This document shows positions 42,601 to 53,005 of a stretch of 64,000 nt of DNA, in pieces. Within the stretch, counting starts at the first letter, position 1; each line of letters begins with the position of its first letter. Origin of the DNA: Cylindrobasidium torrendii FP15055 ss-10 (Eukaryota; Basidiomycota; Agaricomycetes; Agaricales; Physalacriaceae). The position numbers and the translations under genes are program-made. The notes beneath the pieces are model-generated. The model had not been told where the DNA came from and made no database searches. It saw nothing but the letters and a program-made list of their open reading frames with translations. Location of the stretch: positions 62,001 through 126,000 of the forward strand of contig KN880431.1 of the NCBI GenBank assembly GCA_000934385.1, read 5' to 3'.

Positions 42601-45600
42601 GGACGGCGTTGAGAGAGGCGTTAGGATACTTGGGTGTGAGGTCGGAGGTGCAGCTGCAAACACTATTCAACAAGTACCTCTTTTGTTCAGGATCGAAATT
42701 CGCGGCTCATCTTCCTGAAAGGGTGATCAAGACTGGTCAGTGGGACATATTCGACCTCCTCAAGTATCTGGCATCTCGTACATTGGAACCTGATGAGCTG
42801 GCCCGCCTGCGAGTTACAGCTGTCTTCCCGAAGGAGGAGGGACAAAATCCGGATGTCCCTCCAAAGAAATATAGGGCAAACGAACTTTATGAACCAGTGG
42901 AAGATTTGCGAAAACTGGGACTTCCTATCCTCGGGTGGAATTCGAAGAAGCGTTGGACATCTACTTCATCGGAAGGTCGGCGAAATAGTGTTCACTCAGT
43001 GTATTGGACTGACTCTCGAATAGCCAAGATTGCATTCGCTTTGGGGCTTCGTCAATCTCCGCCTGTGGAGACATTGATTCAACTCTGTGCTCAGAAGGCA
43101 GACCCAAAGGTATATTCACGAACGAGTTTTTCTTATACTAACAGTTTTCCTGCAGACCCAGCGCGCAGCGTGGGATTATCTTGTCAAGAATGTGGCCGTG
43201 AAGTACGGAGGTCCCGCCAAATTCGACATCGGGCAGTTCTACCAGATCCCTTTCATTCCAGCGAAGCGCGGTGAGGAGAAATGTCTGGGTACACCTGCCG
43301 AAGTTTTCTCAAACGAGGAGTGGAAGGCCTTTGGGTTCATGGTGGTTGATGAATCTGTCGGGAAGGACGCGTGCGCGCAGCTAGGTATACCAGCGAGCCC
43401 GTCGGCGGAGAAGATGGTTGCCTACCTCCGTAACAATCATCCGGCGGATGAAGCTCAGGCAAAAATATGGTTTGAGATCTTGGGCAGCCATATACGCGGT
43501 GCGCTCTTCAATGGTTTGTTGAATATGTGCTGATAGTTGGAAAACAGAGTATAAGTCCGAGCACTTGAAGCGGCTTTCGGCCATCGAAATGGTTCCAGTG
43601 AAGGGTTCTGGTGCAAAGGGTTTGATATGGAAACAACCTAACGAATGCTACTTCCGCCAAGGCAAGGCTGCGTCAGCGTACTCGACAATGTTCTCGTTTG
43701 TGGACTTTGGTCCCGGTGCAAACTCTTTCTTGGGAGCCTGTGGGACGAGACAAGAGCCGACACCCGATGAAATTGCCCAGATGCTGTTGATGGACCCGCA
43801 AAAGTTCTACGACGCTGTTGGCGGCTCTGTTGGGTTTGTGACCTTAGTTATAGAGACAAACAATGCGCTGATGAAGTTGTCATAGCTATGTCGCCGAGCT
43901 TCAGCGTATTGCACTAGGGTATCAACAAGTGTCGATGGGTACGAAACAACGTATGCAACGGGCTCGCTTCTTGCTGGCTTATAGGCGTAAGCCCAAGGTA
44001 AGAACGGTTGGCGAGAAGGAGAAACTGGAGGTTGTGGATGACGAGGAAATGGACATGGAATATGCGCTAAAGATGGCTCACGAAATTGTCATTGCCGACG
44101 ACCTGAATGCACTTCAAATTTTCGGCGATAAGATTTTCTCTGCTCCTCAGGAGGATATCTTGGAAGGTATTGAAGCCCATAACAGCGTGTCATTTCATTT
44201 GCTCATGCTACTTAGCATTCTACATGAATCTTGGCTCGCGCAAGCTGAGTACTCACGTCGAAGAGACCTGCACATCATCAGCCGAGATGCTGGGCAACAG
44301 GAAGACAGCTGATATTCGTCGCCTGATCCTCGAACGTCTTCCCATCTTCTTGCACGAGCACACCCACACCAAACCCAAGATCACGTTTAACTACCTTAAC
44401 AATGACAAGCACTTTGTTGTGAGGACGTTCGGGAAGCTCCAGATGACGAAGACGTTTACAATTGGGGCAACGAGGATTGCACATACGGAAGAAACGACGG
44501 CGTTTAGCCCCAGAGTCACTGGCGGTGTGCTCTCGCTATTTTTGGCAGGAAATATCCCGTTGGATATGTACGAGTAGGTGCTTTTCGCTGTAACAATGGC
44601 TCCCTTCTGACGATGAACAGGGTTGCGCTAGCACTTGTTCGCCAGCTCTTTGATTCGCCAAAGACTAATGACGCTCTGTTATTTATGACAATCCTGTCTA
44701 CCGACCTCCAGGCTCTGAAGCGACGTGGATACAACGGTGCACAGGCTTCTCCCCTTGTTTTAAAATATGCTCAACAATAAACAGTGGACCGTATTCTCCG
44801 CAAACAACACGATGAGAGGATGGCGGCGGCGGCTGCAGCAGCCAAATCAGCGATTCAGCCAGCACCTCCACCACCGCCAAGTTCTACTCGGCCTCCTTCG
44901 AAAGCTATTGAGCCATCGCCCGCCCTATCAACTCCGGCGCTGCCTCATGAAGAACCGGCGATGCCTGGAGGGTTCTTTGGCGCTGCAGGCCCTGGTATCA
45001 AGAACAGGTTGGAGGGATTGAAGGACAAATTCATGTCGGGGCCAGGTAGTTATGGACAAGCTGAGGGCTCGTCGTCTGGCTCTAGTACATCGTCACCACT
45101 CCCCCCGAAACCCGCGCAGAGCCGCCCGACTGGGCAACCCGCGACTGGAGCCTCCCGGAGCGCTATATGTGGGTCCAGAATATGTACTGTCCGAAGCTGT
45201 GTGCTAAGAACGAGCTAAGCGTCGAATATTGACCAGGCTATCAACGCCTGCCGCCCAGAGAAGAACCACTTGCTTCACAACCGGCAGGAAATGAGGATGG
45301 TGAAGGAAAGCTTGAACGATGGGTATTGCGATTTGACGGCGCATGTTGGGTCGCTCAAACAATTCGGTGCGCTGGTCCGTATCGTTGCTGTTCTTCGAGT
45401 TAATCGACATTCCAGGCGTGATTGAGAATATCCCAATATATCTGCAGAACCGTATGAGATATGTTCTTTGTTTTTATTGATTTTCTCACCTCTTGAATAC
45501 AGAAACTCCCGTGAAAGAAGGAGAAGCATTCATCGCCAATCACCGACCCTCACTCTTGCGGTTCATCCAGATTATGACAGTGCTATCGAGGGTATATGGG

Positions 45601-45978
45601 CTGACGATGTCGACCATGCATGTCTTCTGGGAAGCAGAGGGGACGACTATCGCTTTCAACCGCAACGGCAGCATCTTCTTGAACCTGCGATACTACCTGA
45701 TGTGGCGTGCATATGTTTTGCATAGATTTTGTGTTCCTCACTGATTGCCTGGCAGATGACGAGGAGGTCGCAAGCGGGTTGACCAGCAATGCGCTGATAT
45801 CTTGGTATGCCGCTGAGAGCATCCCTCGCGTTGTGCTGACTGGTCCTGTAGGTACTTCACCCTGGCACACGAGATTGCGCACAACCTCGTGCAGCCACAT
45901 AACTCTGAGCACGAGTTCTATTTCTCTGCGATCTGTGAGAAGCATTTGATGTCGCTCGGGGGACTCTTGCGGGATTAA
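39644..45978 (+). CDS. DUF3684-type HSP90-like ATPase with C-terminal HExxH motif (about 1,700 aa)
   Basis: About 20 exons. The first encodes only six residues (MDRDAI), then WAGGQDEQVTVNQRAL. The N-terminus is a GHKL/HSP90-type ATPase fold as in sacsin: N-box ELLQNSDDA (39-47), then NRLKKIADGNPEADKIGAFG and GFYSVF. Segments that recur in fungal DUF3684 proteins follow: DQLFARRGALP, FLSSSITFM, GHATENATGIG, AWNYELLRAGGILSRIV. The middle is a long helical region. A Pro/Ser-rich linker (44850-45150) precedes a C-terminal domain that contains HEIAHNLVQPHNSEHE, a zinc-peptidase-like motif, and ends 20 residues later. The intron at 39929-39977 needs a GC donor (GAG|GCAACT). Every junction I checked keeps frame, so the gene looks intact. 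Cellular role is not known to me; chaperone-like activity is inferred from the ATPase type. Confidence 0.88.
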
Positions 45979-46419
45979 ATACGAGAGTCGGCGCATTTTG
46001 ATACTATCCAGGCAATGGATGGATGGATTTGGTTACAATAGCACGCATATGCGATTGTCGAATTCGCGCTGCCTCCGAGAGGATGTTGATATGAGCGGTA
46101 GACGACCCCTCCGCGAAGGGACGCTTTCCTTGAGGCACCTCAAGGCCTAGCTACCATTTCACCGAGCGGTGGAACGAGAGACGCAGTAATACGTTACATT
46201 GGCAAGTTGAATGTATGGTCAGACAAGGGGTCGAGTGTGCTTGGTGCCGCTCAGTCCATGATTCTACGAGCTGACACTAAGCTGAATGGTGAGATGGTAT
46301 TCATATATTTATATTCATTGAGTGGGGGCTACATTATACGCCTTCGAGAGACGTTGCTTCGTGTACCAGAAGGATTGAGTGGCTTGTTACACTACGTGCT
46401 GAGAAGAGATGCTATGAGA
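45979..46419. other. Tail-to-tail intergenic region
   Basis: 441 bp between convergent genes. A plus-strand frame from 46207 runs antisense into the Fmp46-like gene and is not considered real. No RNA gene seen. Confidence 0.45.
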
Positions 46420-46907
46420 CTACCAGAACTTCCACTTGCGCGCGCGACCAGCGAACGATGCGTCTCGCTCCTTTTGAAGCTCCTCCAGAATCTTAGAGGC
46501 GCCGTCCATGGAGCTTTGTCCCGCAAATGCTTTGCCGCCGAACCAGTCAACAATGATGGGATAGTTGGCCGGTCCGGGTCGAGGTGAACTGGGATCCAGA
46601 TATTGACGGATGGTCGCCATCTGTTCTGGTGTAGGCTGGTCAGTCTCAACGTCGAGCTGGAAGTTGAGGGGGGGATTCTTTGCATCGGAGGGTGGATATG
46701 GGCCTGTCGTCGCGCTTCGAAGGAGTTGCACAGCCTGTTTAGACACTTCCATTGCGGGATTATGGCTGGGCTTGGATCAACAGGTGAACAAGGAGAGCTT
46801 TGAAGCTGCATACTAGATGGATATAACCCGCTTTGAAGTGTAAGTAGCATTATACTGACAAGAAAACGCATGCTTACGCCGCCGCGAAGAGAGCTGAGGA
46901 ACGACAT
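46420..46907 (-). CDS. FMP46: Fmp46-like (DUF1687) mitochondrial redox protein, 126 aa
   Basis: Two exons (46878-46907 and 46420-46770) around a 107-nt intron, long for this window, sum to 126 residues. The start MSFLSSLRGG is followed by NPAMEVSKQAVQLL, a PPLNFQLDVETDQPTPEQM segment, YPIIVDWFGGKAFAG and ASKILEELQKERD. This spacing (FQLDV..., then (I/V)VDW--G-A, then ILE-L--ER) is that of the small fungal DUF1687/Fmp46 family, predicted thioredoxin-fold proteins found in mitochondria. The C-terminus is basic (RARKWKFW). Divergent from the DUF3712 gene with 245 bp between starts. The splice was placed by phase and similarity, so the exact 5' exon is less certain than the body. Confidence 0.68.
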
Positions 46908-47152
46908 GGCAGTCAACGGAAGAAACTCGAGATCAAACTGACGTCAACTGCTTAATTGGAACTCTACCACCAACCTCCACAACTGCGACCGAGCCCCCGA
47001 CGCTGTAATAGACAACATCTAGGCCTGCCCAAGATCCGGCCCATTATCCAAGGTTCTAACTACGCTGAACCGTCGAACGTGCGTGGCACACACATTGCAC
47101 AGAATATGTCGATAACCCTCGCCGCAGCCCCACTGTTGATGTCCCAACATTC
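46908..47152. promoter_or_regulatory. Divergent promoter of FMP46-like and Tag1-like genes
   Basis: 245 bp between start codons on opposite strands, so a shared promoter is likely. No TATA box at the expected distance from either gene. Confidence 0.4.
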
Positions 47153-49085
47153 ATGAGCGCCTCAATGGATGCAAGCAAATCCCTTCCAAATGGGAAGGGA
47201 AAGTCCCGTGCAGTCGAGGACGTTGAAGCGCCTTCGGAAAGGACACCGCTTCTGGCGAGCGGATCCAACTCTTCACCAATAACATCAACACCCCATAGTA
47301 GTTACCCATCGACCAGATTGGCCTCCAAGCTCGCGCGCGTGTTTCTCATTACCCTCGGCGGCTGCGTTGTTCTGCTGGTCATTTTCGCGCTCGTTGCATG
47401 GTCATACGCCGCCAAAGTGTCGGACATTTCACCAGAGCAGGTGCTCAGCGAAGACCTCAAATTCAAGGGACCAGACCTCGTCAACGTCCTCAATGTCACC
47501 GAAGAGGGAGGAATTTGGGTCAACGTCGAAGGGCGCATTGGATTTGATGCTGGCAAAGCATTGGGGGTTGAGTCGGATTACTACGACAGCTGGGCAACAG
47601 CAGCATGGAAATCTATCGGGCGGTGGGGCATCAAACGTGTCAACAGGGTCTCTATAGAGCTTGAAGACGTCGTCGTAAGCTCGGAAGAGGGTACCTTCAT
47701 AGGTAACTTGAAGTTACCACCTCAAGAAATCGTTCTTTCTGTGGATCCGCCCTCTGGCTCCTCTTGGCTCCAACACACATCCACAGATGTCTATGTTCTC
47801 CCATCGCAAGACACTCGCTCAATACTTGCATTCTTTGCCGAAGCCTGGAGGCGTGGGTCTGCACGATTCATAGTTCAAGTTGGAAGGGTCGGGATATCTG
47901 GGGGTGCAGTCAAGGACAAGTCCTGGCGAGAATGGATCCAGCGCGACTTCACCGAGCTGTCAACTAATCTTGGTATACCATGTATGTCCTCGATTTCTGG
48001 CACAGTACCACTTTCTTACCCATCCGTGTGCAGTACCTCAGCTGCCTGGTCTTCCACCTCCAGGTCGGAACCTTCCATTCCCTCCTCTTGCTGATCTCAT
48101 CACGCTGCAAGAGTTTTCCATTCTTACTGCTGGAGACCAACTAGCTTTGGCGGCTCGGGCGTCGCTCATTGACCCGGTCCCCACCAACCTCAATTTTTCG
48201 GCACCTGCTTTGCCGTTCACAGTATCCCTTGCACCTGGAGTACCCATCGCAGCCGTAAACACCGCACCATTCACTACGACACATCCCAACATTACTATCG
48301 ACGTTACGGGCTCTGTCCTACCGCTACCACCTACCTCGACAAACCTGCTCTCGGTCTTCCTATCGCGTTACCTATCTGGCAAACCAAACGACATCAGCAT
48401 TTCTACGCCGCTTATACACAATCTCACCGTTGACGCGACGTTCCCTGGTCCCCAGCCAAAACCGCAAGTCCTACGGAATGTAACGATCCAGGACATGAAG
48501 CTCAAGGCTTGGAATACCTCGTTCCTCGCCAGCGGCGTCGTTTACGCTCGTGTTGTATTACCAGCCGGGATGAACATCAGCATCAACGTGACAAACATAC
48601 TGCCGGATGTGCTTATTTTCGACGGCGCTCCTCCGGACGACCTACTGCTCCTGGGTCCAGGGAATCCTCCTGAAGAGTCACCGCTTCCCGACCCGCTTCC
48701 TCCGCGTGCGTTCAGCCACATCCGACCGGACGACTGGCTGGAAAGTGAATGCAAAGCGGCGGTGCTCGAACCGGGCGAAGAGGGCGGCTCGGTGTTCGAG
48801 GTGTCTGCGCGGATCGAGGGCGTGCCGCTGCAGGTGCTTCCTGGGCGCGAGAAAGAGTTTGGGGATTTTGTGAGTAAGGTGCTTTTTAGCATCGACGGCG
48901 CGCTTGCGGGACTCGTGGGCATCGTTTCGGTCAGTGTGGATGTACCGGGCTTGCCTGTTGAGGGAAAGGGTAGCCTGAGATTGGACGGATTGCCGTTTCG
49001 TGGTGCGGTGAGGCTGAGCAAGAAGCATATGTTCGATGCCGTGTGGCCGTTTTCGCATGGCAAGACCGTGCGGCTCGAGCAATGA
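47153..49085 (+). CDS. Tag1-like DUF3712 vacuolar membrane protein, 626 aa
   Basis: Two exons (47153-47981 and 48034-49085) sum to 626 residues, close to the roughly 600 of yeast Tag1. A cytosolic N-terminus carries ERTPLL, matching the [DE]xxxL[LI] dileucine signal recognised by AP-3 for transport to the vacuole. One membrane helix follows (VFLITLGGCVVLLVIFALVA, about residues 63-83). The remainder is a lumenal beta-rich domain with features of the family (VNVLNVTEEGGIWVNVEGRI, FTTTHPNITIDVTGSVLPLP, DLITLQEFSI, LKAWNTSFLASGVVYARVVL). By analogy with Tag1 it may report vacuolar state to the autophagy machinery; this is inference. It has a fraction of the length of the triple-unit protein at 8672-17259 and one intron instead of 24. 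Confidence 0.85.
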
Positions 49086-49349
49086 ACTTATCCGAATGTA
49101 ACAATATACAACGATTCTGTGAATTCATTTATGTACCGGTGTGCAAGTGATAATAGTATTTTTCTATCGTATTACAAGTGGATATAATCAATGCAATGAG
49201 GACATTACCGTAATGCAGCCCGTCTGGGCGAAGCGGGAGTGCCCAATGGATGAGATAGATCATAAAGAGTGTGGCGCAATATCACTTGACGCTCTCTACG
49301 ATCGCGTCGCCACAAGACAAATGTTACTCAGTATGTGAGTAGTCATAGA
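49086..49349. other. Intergenic region with a copied 3'-UTR segment
   Basis: The first 80 bp after the DUF3712 stop (about 49110-49170) resemble the 3' flank of the glycoprotein gene at 52935-52985: both have a GATTC..TT(T)ATGTAC-GGT-TGC series and a TGAT-ATAGTA word. The rest shows nothing recognisable. Confidence 0.45.
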
Positions 49350-49645
49350 GTTCTACAGCGCAGATCAGTCATACAATTGCAACAAAGGCGGTCATCCAGG
49401 AAGAGAACTTCATTGATGTAGGACGAGGAAGAACTTAGGGTGGATGCTGCCACAGAGCGTGCACCGGAGCTCATGCCTGATACGGCGTTAGGATTCCAGG
49501 TCAAGTTCTGGCGATGACTGCATGCTGGAGCGAAAGTAGCTTGAGTAAGTGCTGGTGGATGTCGCTGCAGCGCCGTCCAGGGAGAGACCGAAGTTGCTGA
49601 TAGTGGCGGTGATCTTGCAGTTGTTCGGGAGTAATCATCTGAGCG
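49350..49645 (-). pseudogene. Duplicated 3'-end fragment of the secreted glycoprotein gene
   Basis: On minus, the fragment reads NCKITATISN, GLSLDGAAATSTST and, in another frame, SGARSVAASTLSSSSS then DDRL. The intact gene at 53006-54386 has NCKTTATISN, GLSLDGAAAATATST, SGARSAAASTSSSSS and NDRL at its C-terminus. The fragment lacks everything upstream and is disrupted at the splice-site region, so it is not expected to be functional. It lies in the same orientation as the intact gene, on the other side of copy B. Confidence 0.75.
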
Positions 49646-49894
49646 ACAGTAAGTATGGTTAGCCGTCGTGCCAAATGCATGACCGACACACTTTGTTACT
49701 TGACCTGATGTCCTGGGCCACACTCTTTTGCGTCAGCCTTTCTCGGGCTGTCGGCAAGGCGGCGAGCTGCAGGAATTGGAGCATGTACTTATGATATATG
49801 TTGTTCAGAACGTTGCTATCGTCGAAGTCCTGCGGATTATCTGCGACTGTCCCGCGATGCAACCTGTGAGAAATAGCACTAAGCGCGCACCGAA

Positions 49895-52860
49895 TGTGAT
49901 CTCGTCCTGAAATTCGGCAAAGGAAGGCTCGGCATCTACCGAAGTAGGAAACCCAAAACGGCAGTGATCGATCGAGAATCCGAGACTTCCTTCTTAACCA
50001 TCATGGACCCAGCAGGGGTCAAACGCTTGCAAGCTTTCAGCATTGGAGTATTCCACGATGATCCTCACGGCGTCTTTAAGCCACAAGTGGTACTCGTAGT
50101 GACTCTACGCGGCCCAGCACATGATGATCGCGAGCATTTCGATATAGACTCTCTGCCTCCCCCGACGCAGAAGATTGTAACCGGCAGAGACCTGGTTCAC
50201 TTTGTATCTCTATGCCACGGGGCTATGACGGTTCCCACGGAAGTCAAGCAAATCCAAAACTACAAGATTTACACCCAGAGAACCAAGACGTTCGACAGTG
50301 TCCAGGAATCGCTCGACGACGAAGAACCGGATTGGCTCGCAGATCCTATTGAGAAGCTCGAAGGCCGAGGTGTTTGGATTGGATTACGTTCAGGTGCATC
50401 TTACCTGACGTGGTAACCTCTGCGTCTGCTAACACAGAGCAGGAGTCCACGGCTGTTCTGCGGGTCCAATGATTGTGGAGGCAATAGCAAAGAGATTGGT
50501 GGAGAGTGTTCTTGCTCACCCGGTAGACCCGAAGCGATCAACAAAGGTACTGAGTTTCAATCATCGAAACGATGAACGTACACTCACTTGAATTTCCTCA
50601 GTTTAGCTCGTCAGTCGCTCAACTAGGTGATCGAATATGCTTTTTCACAGGCGACGGCATCCATTTGGACTGCATGTACATCATACCTCGTCTCATCTCG
50701 TCCGCCGTCCTAGCTGCTATCATCACTCCGATGCGGAAACAGTTCGTCATATTCCGAGAGTTCTGTGTTAAACAGGTGAGCGCCATTTCCGATCCACGCA
50801 TAGCCTTTAGCAACTCAGTGACTTAGGACAAAGAGAACCTCGCTCGTGTAGAGGGTATCCCCCCCGTAGGCAGTGTACTGTCTGCAAACCTCAAGCTCAA
50901 GTCTGAGCCTGAGCCTATCATCGACCACCCTATGAATGGTCAGTTTGCCAACAAGACAGTCCACTGGGGTATTGATAAAGAATACCATTTCGCCCAGATT
51001 GGTCAGGTACTTCGTTTCTCATTTGACATGTCTTGTGTACCAGCTAACACGCATTATCAGCGCAGAGTGTCCTTGTCTACGGGGCAGCTTCGTGTCATGG
51101 ACATTGACTTTGCGATTGATCGTACGATGCTGAAACCTCGCCGCGACATTAAAGACAGTTCAGGACTCCGTGTTCCTTTCTTACTTCCTCGACAACAGCC
51201 ATTTCAATTTGAAACGCGGCAACAACTTGGACGCTACCTCCTCATCAACATGCGCGATTCGTTCGCATTCCATTATCATTTTGGCACGTCTAGTTTCTGG
51301 GAAGCCGTGGACAAGATTTCTGCTAGCGTAACAGACGCAAAAAACGCGAGGGCTGAAGCGAGCGTGGCAAGGCATGGAGCGAAGAAAAAGAGGAGCAGGA
51401 GCGACGATGGCGCGGGTGACGATGATGTTGGCGACAACGACAATGATGATGGCGATAACGACAATGACAATGCAGACCGCGGGAAACGCAAGAGGCGTAA
51501 AGCAAAGCAGCCCGTTGAGTCTTGCAACCCTCTCCAGGGTGAACCCAAGCAGGACGACAGTGATCCGGACAATGGTAACAACGACAAGGAGGGCAAGGAC
51601 ATCGTGATGGCGGCAGGTCGGGATTTTCCAACGGCAAGCAAACATACATCGCAGTCAAGGTCAGAAGCCCCTTCAGGAGGCCCCTCCGTCGACGGTCGTC
51701 ATGTTTTTAGGCTCATCAACGTGCTTGAAAAGCGCACCAGCATACTGATGGAGGACAGGATTATCTTAGCCATCAAGTTGGCGGCAGTGTATGACCGTAT
51801 TACCCTCTCTGGTATGCTTTTGCTTTTATATTGTTTCCTGCATTCTGATATCTCTCGAAGACAGTCCCTCCAATGAAACCTTGCGAGTAGAGCCCAACCT
51901 GTCTGTGGATGACAGGCGCAAGCAGGCGGACACAACGCCTCGTTACGACGTTGCCACCGATTATGTGACAAAGCTGCTTGAAGTACTCCGATTAAATACT
52001 GCTCTGGATCCAGAAGGCAGTCGAGCACTAGCCGCAGAGCTTGCCGCACAAAGCCCCAGCACCATATCTGGTAAGCCTACAGGCTTTGTTTGTTGACCCC
52101 CCTCTGATTCCACCAAAGAAAGCCCCTCAGACGATACCTTACTCAGTAAATCTTCGCCTGACGCTGCTGAAATCATTCCAGGAGGTGAGCGGGTCACCAC
52201 CTACTAACATTGGCTATCGTCTCAATTTATGCTAGACCTCCTGTTCCCTGAAAATGTTGCTCGCAATGCTGAGAGTGCTACAAATGAGCAGGGACAAGTT
52301 GGTGAATTTGGTCAGTCCTAGGCAAAGATACTAGCAGACTTCACTCATGTCCTTTTCCTCCTAGATGGGGTCCTGGATTTTCTGGACATTGTCCGACATG
52401 ATGCTGTTGAGGCCTTCGACAGCTTACCGGACACTGTCGATCGAGATGCTGTGGCTTGCGATTGCGAGTACCAGGATGTTCTCCATGCATTTGACATGCT
52501 GGCTGCTAAAGTAATGCAGGGCGAGGAGGTCAAGAGAAGTCGCACAGAAGTGCGCGAGGATATGAAAATGCTTCAACAGAAGACACGGTTCTATGTCTAC
52601 ATGGCTATCATGTTTGAACTAAAGTTGAAGGATTCTGCGTAGGTATTTTGAGTTCATTTGTTATTATCATTATCATTATCAAATTATCCTTATTTCGAAT
52701 CGCTTGGAGAACAAGAAAATGTGTTCACTACATCTGCATCCTAGGAGCTCGCGTGGACCACGGCTTCAGCGGCGCTGGAAGGGACCGTTACACTGTGCTC
52801 GTGCCCACTGTACACGCAGCACATTCAGAACAATGTTATTTATCTGAAAGGACTGCAAGA
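49895..52860 (+). repeat. Dispersed duplicated unit, copy B (inverted relative to 20715-23535)
   Basis: Similarity to copy A covers the 5' flank from about 49895, the whole gene with intron positions, and the 3' flank to about 52860. Copy A is on the opposite strand about 26 kb away. Coding sequence is more alike than introns, which suggests a duplication that is not very recent. Confidence 0.7.
50003..52642 (+). CDS. Unrecognised protein family, copy B (apparently intact, about 740 aa)
   Basis: About eight exons, starting MDPAGVKRLQAFSIGVFHDD. Order of conserved segments: PTQKIVTGRDLVHF, YKIYTQRTKTFDSVQ, GVWIGLRSG; RICFFTGDGIHLDCMYIIPR; NGQFANKTVHWGID; RVMDIDFAIDRTMLKP; FLLPRQQP; YLLINMRDSFAFHYHFG. 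Then a charged low-complexity stretch with KKKRSRSDD, an Asn/Asp run and GKRKRRKAK (two likely nuclear-localisation signals, about 51380-51510). Then VLEKRTSILMEDRI, DVATDYVTKLLEVLRLNTAL and a helical C-terminus (DGVLDFLDIVRHDAVEAF to LQQKTRFYVYMAIM). The large central exon is open throughout, unlike copy A. No signal peptide, membrane helix or known catalytic motif is seen. Function unknown; composition suggests a nuclear protein. Confidence 0.72.
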
Positions 52861-53005
52861 CACGACCTCTCGCTTATCATGCCAACATCCAGACTTCAAA
52901 GCTTGAAACCTGAATTATATTCATCTTAATCAGAACTTCAATTAGATTCGTTTATGTACGGGTATGCGAATGATGATAGTATGGTTCATCGTATCCAAGC
53001 CTTGC
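52643..53005. other. Tail-to-tail intergenic region
   Basis: 363 bp between copy B and the convergent glycoprotein gene. It starts with an ATTATTATCATTATC run shared with copy A. The part from about 52935 is the glycoprotein 3' flank, also found in part after 49110. Confidence 0.45.

Noticed and set aside
46207..46587. Plus-strand frame overlapping the Fmp46-like gene
   Set aside because: Antisense to a recognised coding exon and without motifs.
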